Assembly: GCF_024679245.1 (NCBI RefSeq)
Contig: NC_090178.1
Span: 49,138,925 to 49,202,924 of the forward strand
Direction of reading: 5' to 3'
Length of the DNA: 64,000 nucleotides
From: Pseudorasbora parva
Lineage: Eukaryota; Chordata; Actinopteri; Cypriniformes; Gobionidae
The position numbers and the translations under genes were made by a program. This document shows positions 23,249 through 35,310 of the stretch, one piece after another; within the stretch, counting starts at the first letter, position 1; every line of letters begins with the position of its first letter. The notes beneath the pieces are model-generated. The model was not told the origin of the DNA. It saw only the letters and a list, made by a program, of their open reading frames with translations, and searched no databases.

Positions 23249-23785
23249 AACCTGACGTGGTCATACTCAATTCTAGTCAGAATATCTAGTCTGATGCTCC
23301 ATTAGCCGCGGGTGGCTAATACATTTTTTATTTTTTATTTAATAGCCGCAGGCGACTATTATGGGATATATAGACCCATGAGTGCAATTTTTAGCAACAA
23401 CCTTGCCAAAATAACACACATTTTACCCTCAAACACCATTTTTCCCCCGGAGAACCCCCCGAGAAGCTTGTTTAGGGCTAGTAGTTGGCGGGTTTTGTCG
23501 TAAAAACTTGGCAACCCTGTCAGCACGCGTGCTGAAACCAGGCTGGAATAAACGATCTTTGCCGGTGTTGTAAAAAAATAATTTAATGATACACAGAGTA
23601 CTTACCAAACATGATCATCATTTCTGAGAGAAATAGTGAAGGTGATGCAGATACAAACAAGCTCTCCGTTTAGGATTTGAACAAATATAACCCAAGCCCC
23701 TTTGATGACGTGATGATTACGTTACTGTTGATCATCTGTCCGTCATCGGCTAAAGCCCGCCCTGATGATCTCATTGTTCCGAACA
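23249..23785. mobile_element. hAT-type repeat related to 31938-32650
   Basis: Shares long stretches with 31938-32650 in the same orientation, beginning CCTGACGTGGTCATACTCA and including CAACCTTGCCAAAATAACAC and GAACCCCCCGAGAAGCTTGT. The copy at 31938 has clear 8-bp target duplications. This one lacks resolvable ends and is truncated on the right. Confidence 0.6.
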
Positions 23786-24293
23786 GTTTCTGTTCAGATA
23801 CAGATAAGATACAGTATAATTATATAATTATACTGTATATTCTTAAGTACTCTAGACAAGGCTGTGTAGACGTGCATTTCCAACATACTAGTTACATTTA
23901 CTTAAAACATTTACTGCTGGGTTTGGCTGATGCAATGAACCCTTTTCACATTGTGACGATGTATTTTTCTCATATTTCATCAGGTGTGATGATGTTTCGA
24001 GGATGTTTGCTACTTGATCAATATTATATTTAAAGTTTCTAGTTCCCAAAATGCTTTGCATGAGATTTAATTGGAAGAGAACATGTTGAATTTATTTATC
24101 GTCATGTGTTTTTAAGAAGAGAAATGAAGTAGAAGGCTTGTTATTATTGTTTAATGTTCTATTAATGTTTTGAGGGGTTACCGAGGTGACGAGGAGCCTG
24201 ATGTTAGGCAGTGCATCAGAAATGCTTTGCTCAATGAGCAGCCGTTTATAGCAGAATTGTGGCTCATCTCTACTGTATACATGCTTTGTTATA

Positions 24294-25419
24294 CACTCAC
24301 CTAAAGGACTATAAGGGACATCTATTCAATTTGTCATTAATGCAATTATCTAATCAAGCAATCACCTGGCAGTTGCTTCAATGCATTTAGGGGTGTGGTC
24401 CTGGTCAAGACAATCTCCTGAACTCCAAACTGAATGTCAGAATGGGAAAGGCGAATTAAGCAGTTCTAGGGTTTACAAAGAATGGTGTGAAAAGGGAAGA
24501 GCATCCAGTATGCAGCAGTCCTGTGGGAGAAAATGCCTTGTTGATGCTCGAGGTCAGAGGAGAATGGGCCGACTGATTCAAGCTGATAGAAGAGCAACTT
24601 TGACTGAAATAACCACTCGTTACAACCGAGGTATGCAGCAAAGCATTTGTGAAGCCACAACACACACAACCTTGAGGCGGATGGGCTACAACAGCAGAAG
24701 ACCCCACCGGGTACCACTCATCTCCACTACAAATAGGAAAAAGAGGCTACAATTTGCACAAGCTCATCAAAATTGGACCGTTGAAGACTGGAGAAATGTT
24801 GCCTGGTCTGATGAGTCTCGATTTCTGCTGAGACATTCAGATGGTAGAGTCAGAATTTGGCGTAAACAGAATGAGAACATGGATCCATCATGCCTTGTTC
24901 CCCCTGTGCAGGCTGGTGGTGGTGGTGTAATGGTGTGGGGGATGTTTTCTTGGCACACTTTAGGCCCCTTAGTGCCAATTGGGCATCGTTTAAATGCCAC
25001 GGCCTACCTGAGCATTGTTTCTGACCATGTCCATCCCTTTATGACCACCATGTCCCCATCCTCTGATGGCTACTTCCAGCAGGATAATGCACCATGTCAC
25101 AAAGCTCGAATCATTTCAAACTGGTTTCTTGAACATGACAATGAGTTGACTGTACTAAAATGGCCGCCACAGTCCCCAGATCTCAACCCAATAGAGCATC
25201 TTTGGGATGTGGTGGAACGGGAGCTTCGTGCCCTGGATGTGCATCCCACAAATCTCCATCAACTGCAAGATGCTCTCCTATCAATATGGGCCAACATTTC
25301 TAAAGAATGCTTTCAGCAGCTTGTTGAATCAATGCCACGGAGAATTAAGGCAGTTCTGAAGGCGAAAGGGGGTCAAATACAGTATTAGTGTGTGCTCCTA
25401 ATAATCCTTTAGGTGATGG
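24294..25419 (+). mobile_element. Tc1-type transposon with TA flanks
   Basis: Left end CACTCACCTAAAGGACTATA and right end AATAATCCTTTAGGTGATGG form terminal inverted repeats, each flanked by TA (24292-24293 and 25420-25421), the Tc1/mariner target site. One long open reading frame for a transposase lies between. Total length of 1126 bp is slightly short for the type, consistent with the N-terminal deletion described for the CDS. Confidence 0.9.
24381..25388 (+). CDS. Tc1-family transposase, N-terminal HTH deleted
   Basis: Encodes 335 residues of a Tc1-type DDE transposase that would cut and paste the surrounding element in the nucleus. Visible are a second HTH/linker region (GQRRMGRLIQADRR, TLTEITTRYN), a first catalytic Asp in VAWSDESRF, the glycine-rich block GGGGVMVWGMF, a second Asp in FQQDNAPCH, and the catalytic Glu in SPDLNPIEHLWD. 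I count 36 residues between the second Asp and the Glu, which fits DD36E-type Tc1 relatives rather than strict DD34E. The start is problematic. Residues 1-30 do not look like a paired-type DNA-binding domain, and the usual first HTH before VYKEWCEKGRAS seems to have been removed by a small in-frame deletion near 24450-24475. The catalytic core is uninterrupted, but terminus binding is probably lost. Confidence 0.85.
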   Translation: MHLGVWSWSRQSPELQTECQNGKGELSSSRVYKEWCEKGRASSMQQSCGRKCLVDARGQRRMGRLIQADRRATLTEITTRYNRGMQQSICEATTHTTLRRMGYNSRRPHRVPLISTTNRKKRLQFAQAHQNWTVEDWRNVAWSDESRFLLRHSDGRVRIWRKQNENMDPSCLVPPVQAGGGGVMVWGMFSWHTLGPLVPIGHRLNATAYLSIVSDHVHPFMTTMSPSSDGYFQQDNAPCHKARIISNWFLEHDNELTVLKWPPQSPDLNPIEHLWDVVERELRALDVHPTNLHQLQDALLSIWANISKECFQQLVESMPRRIKAVLKAKGGQIQY

Positions 25420-25429
25420 TATATAGTGA

Positions 25430-26030
25430 AATAGAACTAATGCATGTCATATAAGTCTATTCACTTGAGTTATTTTTACAGCTAATTTTATTGACGCTTA
25501 GTTGAATTATGTTTCTGCTACACAAAGAATTTGAGTTGTGTTAATGAGGAATATTGAGTTGAAATTACTTAAGGGTGCATGTTGAAGACATTTCAAGTCT
25601 ATTTGGTCAAACACAAATTAGATGAGTTCAAAATACTTAGAGGTTTGATGCACATAGTTGCCTCACATTTTTTGAGTAAAACCAAGGCGATATTTTTTAC
25701 AGTGTACATTTGTTCTTGTTCCAGAAGAGTTTCATTCGGATATACAAAACAATAGAGAAGACTAGCGCAACTGTTTCTTGCACAGAGTTTTGAAACATTC
25801 CCGAATTTTTCCACCAATACACTGCAGTAATTCACACATCCCAGCTATATCACATGTGTGAACATGTACAACGATATGGATAAATAAATAAATAATCAAC
25901 AATTGCATTTTAAGAAAGGAAAAATATTATTTTTCATCAAAATGAGCCTAAAAATGCTAAATAAAAAGCGTATTAGGCACAGTTAAGGTCAATTTCCAAA
26001 AGCACAAATGTATTACTGTAATTACTGTAT
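25430..26030. other. AT-rich non-coding stretch
   Basis: Sequence around 25440-25710 ends in ATTTTTTACAGTGTA and has TTGAGTT words on both sides, reminiscent of fish MITEs, but ends could not be fixed. No gene is seen. Confidence 0.35.
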
Positions 26031-26034
26031 ATTT

Positions 26035-26349
26035 GGTTGCACTTTATACAGTAACACTGTATTGTATAGTTTCCTTGTTACATAATTTCCATAGTAATAA
26101 CAGTAAATTATTTATTATTATATGCAACTAACCCTAAACCAACCCTAATCCTACCATAACTCTGTGTCATTATTGCAGTGTAATTATATATTTAAGCACT
26201 GAGTAATATTTTGTAACTACATGTACTTGCAGTACTATAGGATTAGGGTTTGGTTGAGGGTTAGTTGCACGTAATAATTCATTATTTACTGTTATTACTA
26301 TGGTGAGTATGTAACATGTAACAAGGACACTGTAAAATAAAGTGTTACC
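26035..26349. repeat. Palindromic MITE
   Basis: The left half (CACTTTATACAGTAACAC, then TTTCCTTGTTACATAA, then CATAGTAATAACAGTAAAT) is repeated in inverse on the right (ATTTACTGTTATTACTATGG, then ACAAGGACACTG, then AAAGTGTTACC). Arms of more than 120 bp meet near 26190 around ACCCTAAACC / GGTTTGGTTGAGGG words. Belongs to the GGTAACACTTTA-ended class seen again at 42927-43649. Confidence 0.8.
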
Positions 26350-26359
26350 AATACTTGTT

Positions 26360-29300
26360 AAATACTGTTTTATTTATCGTATTTTACTTTTGCTTTATTT
26401 TTTGGAAAGTGTTCCTCTTTTGTTATTTCAGTTTATTAAACCCATATAAGGTCTGTTAAACCCACAAAATAGTATAATCATTATTAATTATAATACACAT
26501 AATATATGCCTGCAACAATTAAAACACACGCATATAAAACATTTTGTACCCATTTTTCCATTCAAAGACAATAACAAGTGAGATTTCAGTGATATTTTGA
26601 CCAGTGCACTAGAAAATGTCTCCAGTTTCCATTTCAGAAATCTGCTCACTTTAACATCAGCCGTTTATGATTCAGTATCATATGCTTTTACTGCCCTCTT
26701 GTGTTCATTATACAATTATTCTGTATGAAGATAGATTACAAATGACTAATGTTTATAATCATCCGGTTTATAATTCATAATCTTTGAGTGCAGTAAATAT
26801 TAGTGGATTCACATAACATTTTAATTCCATAATGTCTTAATAATCTTTTTGTATATCATATGCAATCAATGCCACATTTAAAACTATATCACTGTAATGG
26901 TATTAGATGGACTGTGATTTACTCTGAAGAGTTAGATGTGTGTGAGATCCTTTGGTTTGCAGTGATTTGACATTCAGAGTAGTGCCATCCAGATTGGCTA
27001 ATTGCTTGAAGGTGACATTGAGTTTATCCTTCGAGGCAAATGCTAGAGGTCTGATCTCTCTGTGTGCCGGTGGAAACTCATCTCTGTTTGCTGTAGCTCA
27101 TTGCCCCGCTGTAATATCAGCACAGGAGACACCTGTGCCCGCTGACACAGGACCTCAGAGAGAGCAGTGGACTGGCAAACCCCAGTGATTGCTTTCTCCA
27201 GCGGCCGGACCTTCACTCAGCACACACCATTAACCTGTGGCTCATGTTAGTAACCTCACTCATGAGAACTTCCTCAAGACACACACACACACAACACAGA
27301 CAGTCGCTACAGCTGTTTACTGACACTAGACCGGCCTTGAAGTAAAATCTTGAGTCCTCCGAGATCCAGACAAGCTCAAGACCTTCAACAAATGGTCGTA
27401 CTCAAGACCGGTCTCGTTCTCGACCGCACTTGTGTTGTCTTGATCTCAGACTTGGAGGAATCTGGATTTTATATCAGGACTGAATGAACACTGAATTGCC
27501 GGTGCATTGATTATGTGTTTAATGTGATTTGATGTAAAACTTACTGCTTCAAATACAATCAATAACTTATTACTAAGTTGATTTTCTTTCTTACTTTGGA
27601 GTCCATGCATTCCCAGGTGGAAAAGGCGCGGTATTTAATGTATTAAAAAATACTTGAAATGCAGATAGTATGCTTATAATACATTTGAATTTCCAACATG
27701 CTTATTTAAATGCATTAAAAATATACTGAATTGCATTTTAATATATTTTTAAAAAGTACATTAAAAGTACACTGGTAATTAAAATATGCTTAATTATACT
27801 TTTAAGAAAATATGCTAAACACAAGTGCACTTTTATTATAATTCTAAAAAGTATACTAGAAATACATTGGTAATAAATATATGCTTAACAACACTTTTTT
27901 AGAAAAATGCTAAACACAAGCATACATTAACATGGATTCCTCTTAATTTTTTCTTAATAATACTTATCATGTAATATATTAAATATGTAGCGTATGCATT
28001 GCATTTATAATTTTAATGTTTTCAACATTAATGTTTTCAAAGTTGACAAATATATATATAAACAAACATTTGTCAACTATTATCAAGCATTGCAATATGC
28101 ATACTTATTAATATGTTGTTCACTTTTACTTAAAGGCTGTTGTCCATTACATGATACGTTTAATAGACTACTGAAATTCCCACACGGATTTTAACCACCG
28201 ATAAGCACCGATCATCTATACAGAGAACAGAGATCATAAATTATATATCTTTAATAAAAATCCCTGTTTTTACTTGTGTTTAAATTCAAACCACACATGA
28301 TTAAACCTGATTGGTTCCAGAGCCGTTGAATGACTCTGATTGGTTCTCATAATAATGAGCTCTCCTCAGAGATTCTGTTTATCAGATGCTGTGCGTGTTG
28401 CGTGAATGCGATAAAAAAAAATCTAAATTTAAAGGTGAAGTCTCTTCAGAGGATTTGGAGGACACCATGTGATTCATACGGATTACTTTGGGGATGTTTT
28501 TTAGTTGTTGTTGATTTTTGCAACAAGCTTTTTGAAAGTTTTCTTCAGGCAAGTTGTCTTTCATCGGAGAGTAACGTACATCTCTCATTATTTTTTCGAC
28601 TTCAGGAGATTTGTATTTACTTAACGTTACTTTTTGTGCCAGTTGTATTTCTGACACAACATGTAATTGTAACAGCCCTTCTTTTTTGTTTTTAGCTTAC
28701 ATTAGCTACATAAAGTGGCGCAGGGGTAATACTGATGTTTTATTTTGTAGAATGAAACAAGAAAGTGTCTTGAGCTTGTGTTCACCACAGACCTTATTTC
28801 AGCCATTTAAACAATAGCATTCAAAAAACACATTGACTTCGCTGCGAGACAACCGGAAGTGCAAAATGCTAATTGGTTTCCATGTTTTGGCTTACAGTAA
28901 GTGATGTCTTAAGTGATGTCACACCTGCACCACTCTATTATTACCGTACAACATACCCTGATATACACAGGTTGCATTATTGCTTCAAATACCAATATCA
29001 GTGACTGGTGACTCTCTGCTCACTGTAAGGGGTAAGGGGTGTTGTTGGTCTTCTAATCTTATGTTCATTACAGCGACCGCGCCATCACTGGCTGCAAAGT
29101 GAGGTCAAATAAATGAAACTGGCGTTTGTACATAGTGTTATTTTTGAGGTTAAAAATTCTTTAAATTCTGTTGGGTTTCTCACAGAAACCGATCGTTTGT
29201 GTCTTAAGACATCAGTGTGTCTCCACGAGCCGCTGTGTTTAATATGGATTCGTATGTGTGCGTGTTTTTTACTCTCATAGAAATACACCCCATTGACACG

Positions 29301-29632
29301 CATTATGCGAGCAACGGTTGAGTTAAAAATCTTCATTTGTGTTCTCCTGAAGAAACAAACACACCTACATCTTGGATGCCCTGGAGGTAAGCAGATAAAC
29401 ATCACATTTTCATTTTTGGGTGAGCTATCCCTTTAGTTATTGGCTAGTTTTATTTATTAAATTATTTTTTCACTTTCACAGATCCTGTGATAAAGAAGTC
29501 TTCAAACATTACAGTGTCTGAATCGCAAGTCCTCAGTTGCAGAAAATGCAAGTCGTGCTCAAAGAAGTGATCGTCCACTTTAAGATGATGTGGGGTGGCA
29601 TTTAAACTCTTCTGTTTCTCGGTTTGGTTTAA
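26360..29632. other. Non-coding stretch with minor repeats, no gene recognised
   Basis: 27330-27475 contains CAAGACC/GGTCTCG/GTCTTGATCTC words related in style to the GGTCTTG repeat. 29407-29436 carries TTTCATTTTTGGGTGAGCTA, a terminus-like word common in fish DNA elements and seen again at 38267. No multi-exon gene or conserved protein motif was found. Frames of 60-154 codons lack recognisable domains. Confidence 0.4.
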
Positions 29633-30835
29633 AGGGGGGGTGAAATTCTGTTTCATGCACACTGAGCTTTTTACACTGTTAAAGACTTGGATTCCCATCC
29701 TAAACATAGACAAAGTTTCAAAAACTAATGTTGGACGTTTGATGGAGTATTTCTGTGTCAAAAATACTCCTTCCGGTTTCTCACAAGTTTCGGAGAGTTT
29801 TTTTCGAGTATGGGTCGGCTTGACGTGAACAGAGCGGAAGGTCCTTGTATGGGCCGTACGGCTCTTCTCCCGGTAGGGTGCGCGCGCGTGACTAGAGCGA
29901 GAGAGGAAATGCACGCCCATAAACACTATCAGCTGCAGATCCAGTCGTCCGTGAACACTAATGTCGGTTATAGTCCGCGCCGCGCTCCACTTTATTCCTA
30001 TGGGTGACGTCGAGCGACTTCAACGCTTCAGCACAGCATTCCGGGAAGGCAGCGCTGCATCTGAACCGATTTGAACGCAGAACGCAGAAATGACGAGAAG
30101 CTTCACAACATCGCTTCAGTTGCATCGCAAAGTGGATCTCCACACTCCAAAGAAGTGTGTTTTTGACGGAGCGGTCCCAGCGATAAAGGTTCGGTCCTGC
30201 TTTGGAAGCAGCCGGTGAGTAAAACTGCTTCAAATGTCTGTGCTGTCGGCTATCGTCGCGTGAGTAAACATCAGTAAACGACACGATCGCGTGCTTCGTC
30301 ATTCAAATGCGCTAACGGACTCCATTGCTGTTCTATGTAACGTTATAACGTTACACTAGTCTGACGTGCAAAACCGTTTTGCTTGCTACTAAGGTTTGGT
30401 CGCATACAATAGTCCATAAACCGAATCATGTCCTCATAAACTCAGAGTAAATACACACAAATGTTGTAAGGCCACTACATACAGTAACGTTACATACCAC
30501 AGAGACGGATATCCTGCTGTTGCTGTTTCTATTTCAGCCTCCGAATTAGATTCTGGATCAATGAATCATATCTATTAGCTGAGATTGATAGCAAGGGTTT
30601 CTCCACGCTTGAGGACGTCACCGCTTTGCGCATTCGTCATTCTTTAGCTCCGCCCACTCGATACGCCTCCAGGCGCTCGTTTTTTTCCGGAAAGACTCGG
30701 TATCGCCCATATTTCTTTTATAAATTTAAGAAAACTAAAGACTTTTCGGAGATATGAAGGATGCAATACTACTCTATAGGTACTCAAGATTGACATGAGA
30801 TTGACTGAAACTGAGTGTTTCACCCCCCCCCCCCC
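29633..30835 (+). mobile_element. Kolobok-like transposon, copy 2
   Basis: Starts AGGGGGGGTGAAAT and ends TGTTTCACCCC followed by a long C run. TTAA flanks both sides (29629-29632, 30836-30839). It is in inverse orientation to copy 1: ACACTGTTAAAGACTTGGAT near its left end matches the complement of copy 1's right end, and CTCTATAGGTACTCAAGAT near its right end matches copy 1's left. A degenerate THAP C-terminal segment (FDGAVPAIKV) is followed by a GGTGAGT donor near 30213. The Cys ligands of the THAP domain are not visible. Non-autonomous. Confidence 0.8.
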
Positions 30836-31292
30836 TTAAGACATTTGCAGGCTTGATTGTAAAGAAAAAATGCATTCTTACTTCTGCACTCCCAGGTGAA
30901 AAAGACATACTATTAAATGTATGAAAAGTGTACTTAAGTATTATTTTAGTACAATTCAAATATAATATAAACATACTACTTGAATTTCAAGTGAATTTTT
31001 AACACATTTAAAAGTTCATCCTTTTCAACCTGGGCTTTGTTCTCCAGTAACTTTTATTCAATGATGTCATATTCCAACACAATCACATGAGACTGTGTAT
31101 CAATAGTATGAGTGCAATCGTGGAATGTACGCCAAAATGAGTTTTGGTGTGCATACACTATGCAGTTTTTCGCGTGCATATGATACATACACAATGGCGT
31201 GTATATAATGCCCTTGGGTAGGATGGGGGCGGGGTTTGAGCATAATACGCCATAAAGTGCGTATCATATTCACACGAAAACTGGGTACCATA

Positions 31293-31841
31293 TAGCCTAG
31301 AAATCTAGACGCACCCTAGCGGCAGCAAATTTAATTTGCCCGCAAGTGTCGTCTAGCAACTCTCAATTCCTATCTGAGCTGTATTCCTCAGAATCTGGAC
31401 GACCCAATCACATCGTGTAGGCTATAGAGTCGACGGGCGGGGCCATAATGACGACGGCCGAGTTGCGTTTGTGTGCTTCTAGTAACACAGTCTTCTAGTC
31501 AACACAGAAACTAGCGAACGGCGGCGGTCTTTCGAATCAGCTCTGCCCGCGCCTCCGGTAGACTTGGAGTTAAGCTTTCCTCTGAGAAAAGAACAAAGAA
31601 CGGCACTGAAGTCATTCTTAAAAAGGGAAGATGTGTTCGGAGTTTAGCCGACCGGATACGGCGAATGTTTAATCTATCAACTAGTTCAGTTTCACCTTCG
31701 TTGCTCTGGTTGGTGTAGCGCTATCCTATCGCGTGCAGAGGGAGTTTGAAAGACAACCGTTTATCCCGCCCCTCGGACTGAGCTGTCTATGGTGAGTTTC
31801 CAGACCAAACATCTTGATGTGGGTCTGGCTTGTCAGGCTAG
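31293..31841. mobile_element. hAT-type element, TAGCCT ends
   Basis: Begins TAGCCTAGAAATCTAGACG and ends GTCTGGCTTGTCAGGCTAG. GTACCATA flanks it on both sides (31285-31292 and 31842-31849), an 8-bp duplication as in hAT elements. No transposase is visible. GC-rich interior contrasts with the AT-rich host element. Confidence 0.75.
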
Positions 31842-31937
31842 GTACCATATGCATGCAAAAACTAATTTTGGTGTATACATTCCAAAACATTGCACACTCG
31901 TATTATTTATACGCATTTTTGTGAGAGTGTGCTTTTT

Positions 31938-32650
31938 TAGCCTGACGTGGTCATACTCATCTCTAGTCAGAATATGAGTCTGATGCTCCATTGGGCTGTG
32001 ATTATGGGGCGCGTTTCAACCCAACCAGGAAAGACATCAATTGGACAGACCAACACCCAATCAAAGCAACGAAGCGCCGTCAACAGAGCTCAACTGCACT
32101 GTGTTGCCAAGTCCGCGTTTTTTTCCCCGCGGGTTGTTTTCTATGTTCACGGGTTGAAGCGACTATTATGTGATATATAGACCCATGAGTGCTAATTTTA
32201 GCAGCAACCTTGCCAAAATAACACACATTTTACCCCCCAAACGCCATTTTTTCACCAGAGAACCCCCCGAGAAGCTTGTTTAGGGCTAGTAGTTGGGTTT
32301 GGTTGTAAAAACTTGGCAACCCTGTCTGCACATGCGCTGGAATAAACGATCCTTGCCGGTGTTGTAAAAAAATAAAATAATTTAATGATACACAGAGTAC
32401 TTACCCAACATGATCATCATTTCTGAGAGAAATAGTGAAGGTGATGCAGATACAAACAAGCTCTCCATTTAGGCGTGATGATTACGTTACTGTTGATCAT
32501 CTGTCCGTCATCGTCTAAAGCCCGCCCTGATGATCTCATTGGTCAGTTACTGTTTGGAGATAATTACTCCTCTATGGAGCGAGGCCAGACCGAACTGCCC
32601 GACCTAAAAATGTTGTGGGCGGAGCTAAGTTCGGCTGGCATCCAGGCTAG
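31938..32650. mobile_element. hAT-type element, TAGCCTGACG end
   Basis: Starts TAGCCTGACGTGG and ends CTGGCATCCAGGCTAG, with an 8-bp direct repeat TGCTTTTT at 31930-31937 and 32651-32658. The interior matches 23249-23785. Non-autonomous: the frames present have no transposase motif. Confidence 0.8.
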
Positions 32651-32840
32651 TGCTTTTTAGTAATACAGGTAAACTGAAATGTTCTACAAGGTGTATGAAA
32701 ATAGCTCTGCAATAGCACTTCATTGATCTTTCATTTATTATAATGTATTTGTCAAGAGATTATGTATGCTGCTGTACTTTTTTAATGTACTCAAGGAATT
32801 TATTTTGTAATGTATATGATATAATGTATATGATATAGCC

Positions 32841-33034
32841 CAGTGGTTCCCAAACCTGTCCTGGAGGACCCCCAGCACTGCACATTTTGTATGTCTCCCT
32901 ACTCAGACACACCTACTTCAGGTCTTGCTATCTCTACTACTGAGCTGATGAGTTGGATCAGGTGTGTCTGATGAGGGAAACATGCAAAATGTGCAGTGCT
33001 GGGGGTCCTCCAGGACAGGTTTGGGAACCACTGA
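32841..33034. repeat. Palindromic MITE with CAGTGGTTCCC ends
   Basis: CAGTGGTTCCCAAACCTGTC at the left is the exact inverse of the right end GACAGGTTTGGGAACCACTG. Complementarity continues through GGAGGACCCCCAGCACTGCA into a roughly 65-bp arm. Flanking ATATAGCC / ATATAGTA suggests a decayed 8-bp duplication. Typical of small hAT-derived MITEs in fish. Confidence 0.9.
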
Positions 33035-33479
33035 TATAGTACATTAAAGTTTTCTATATTTCAAAGTGTGTCCGTGTCTTAACATTTATATTTAATAATT
33101 TTGCACTTTTTATACCATTTTGAATACTGAAAAAAACAGCATTATAATATTCTAGTAGTGTAAAATTAATGTATTTCTAATATACTGAAATGCTATTAAT
33201 GTTCTTGAAGTCCATTAATATTTTAAATACATTTTTAAAGAAATACATTTAAATTGCACTAAATGTACTTAAAGTTGTTCCATTTTAGCACAATTTAATA
33301 TATTAAAATATATTGCAAATAGCTTAAAATTGAACTTAAGCATATCTTAAAATACACTTAATATACTTAAAGTTGTTTCAAAACAATACATTTAATATGC
33401 ATTTAGTATAGTGTAATTTAAATATACTAAATATGTCCAAAAAAGCACAATTTAAATATATTTCTTTTCGACCTGGGCA

Positions 33480-34544
33480 TATTAATCGTTTTTAGTCTAA
33501 AATCATCCCATATCTTCAGCGTCTGGCTATAAACTAACCTGTGCGGCCAAAGTAGGCCTATCCCAAGTAACGGTTGATAAAGGATCTTTGGTAGTGCTAA
33601 AGCCATACGTCCAGTTATCCCACTAAAGCAGTGTTTCCCAACCTTTTTCAGTCATGGCACCCTTTGAAAATTTTCTAAATACATTACGCCAGGGGTGTCA
33701 CGGTACAGACTGCTCACGGTTCGGTTTGTATCACAGTTTTAGGTTCACGGTTTCAGTAGTTCAGTATTTGCTATGTTCAGGGGGAAAAGGATTAATAAAA
33801 AATAAGAAAAATAACTTAAATACAAGCAGCAGCACTAATAAATACTATTGAGCAAAGATAGTAATAATATAAACAATGCTTTATGTAGGTCTAACATTAG
33901 TTTTAAGCCTAGTTCACACTGCCCCAATTTTGAGTTGCCGACAGGTTTTGGGAAACTCGCAGACAAATTATTTCGGCATTATAACTGTTTCTTGAACCAA
34001 GTTGTTTCGGACAGCTGTTTCGGTCAACTAATGCTGATAATATGAGCACGGGTGAAACGAGGATTTGTGTAAGTTTATGTTATGTCAATGTAAGTTTATT
34101 TAATCTGTGTAAAACATCAGTGTTTAGAACACTGTTGGGGAATACGGTGTAGTTTGTCTATTTCTTGTTGTCTTGTCTAGAGTCTTGTCTTGTGTTGGTT
34201 CCTGCCCTGTTTCCCTGGCCACTGTCTCCTACTGCCTGACAGCCAATACTAGCGCTGATTCTGAGGACATCAAGCCTCCATTTCAGAAATTCTGACAATA
34301 ATGTTCTGAAAATGTTGTTTAAACATTTAAGGAATATTAAAAACATTTATCATTTTTTTATAGAATGTTATCCTAACTTTCAAAAGAACATTCTAAGAAC
34401 AAAAACAAAACTACCGCTGAGAACATTTATAGAACAATGCATGGTAATCTTCTCAGAACATTCTAATAAAACATTTCTAGCTGGGTGACCATTTTGGACC
34501 ATAATGCATTTTGGTGTGTCATGTGACATAATATTGAATGAATG
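33480..34544. other. Non-coding stretch, no gene recognised
   Basis: CAGTGTTTCCCAACCTTTTTC near 33630 resembles a MITE terminus, but no partner end was found. The rest shows no coding or repeat structure I can name. Confidence 0.35.
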
Positions 34545-34755
34545 AATGAATGAATGAATGAATGAATGAGGCATTTATATAGCGCTTTCATATGTACTAC
34601 TGTACACCCAAAGCGCTCCACACTTATGTCAGGGGTCTCTCCTCAACCACCGCCAGTGTGCCGCATCCGCTTGGATGATGCGACGGCAGCCACAGTACAA
34701 CGGCGCCAGTGCGCTCACCACACACCAGCAATAGGTGAGGAGAGAGGGGGATAAT
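34545..34755. repeat. (AATG)n microsatellite and dispersed repeat
   Basis: Seven or so ATGA/AATG units are followed by GCATTTATATAGCGCTTTC, then ACACCCAAAGCGCTCCACAC, then GGATGATGCGACGGCAGCC. This word order recurs widely in fish genomes as a dispersed repeat of unclear class. The overlapping short frame is not a gene. Confidence 0.55.
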
Positions 34756-34817
34756 TCAGTGGATGTATTGTACCAAAAAGAAGACCCTACAGGAACAAAG
34801 GTCATTAAGCATCTCTT

Positions 34818-35310
34818 AAAATGCTGATATTTTGAGATTTTCGGTCACTGTTGGACTTTAGCAATATCACATGTCCTTCTGATAACACTGATAAAACATT
34901 TATAATGTTTTAATATTAATAAATGATCAATTTGACCTAAAAGATGACCTTGAAATGCTGATATTTTGAGATTTTCGATCACTGGTGCACTTCAGCAATA
35001 TCACTTGTCCTTCTGATAACACTAATCAAAAATGTTTAATGTATTAATATTAATAAATAATCAATTTGATCTAAAAGATGCGCTTAAAATGCTGATATTT
35101 TGAGATTTTCGATCACTGGTGCACTCTAGCAATATGTCCTTCTGATAACATTAAACATAAGGTATTAATATTAATAAACAATATTGATCTAAAAGATGAC
35201 CTTAAAGTGCTGATGTTTTGAGTTTTTCAGTCACTGGAGCACATATCACGAGTCCTTCTGGTAACACTTATAAAACATTTGTTATATTAAAAACGATCTA
35301 TTTGTTTATT
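34818..35310 (+). repeat. 134-bp tandem repeat, about 3.7 copies
   Basis: ATGCTGATATTTTGAGATTT starts at 34821, 34955 and 35089, i.e. 134 bp apart; a diverged fourth copy (GTGCTGATGTTTTGAG) starts at 35207 after a shorter third unit of 118 bp. Each unit also carries TCACTG, CTTCTGATAACA and TTAATATTAATAAA. It lies 0.6-1.05 kb upstream of the kinase start codon. Confidence 0.9.

Larger units (their letters stand above)
30890..33478. mobile_element. Mosaic of nested DNA elements, CCCAGGT ends
   Basis: CCCAGGTGAAAAAG near 30890 and CTTTTCGACCTGGGC near 33464-33478 are inverse copies that could be the ends of an outer element. Another inverse copy (CCTTTTCAACCTGGGC) at about 31020-31035 leaves open the alternative of a short complete element there. 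The interior is occupied by separately bounded insertions at 31293-31841, 31938-32650 and 32841-33034. The remaining sequence is AT-rich with many TTAAATATA words. Confidence 0.45.

Noticed and set aside
29462..29926. 154-codon minus-strand frame
   Set aside because: It crosses the TTAA border of Kolobok copy 2, so it joins unrelated sequences. A similar frame recurs in copy 3 only within the element.
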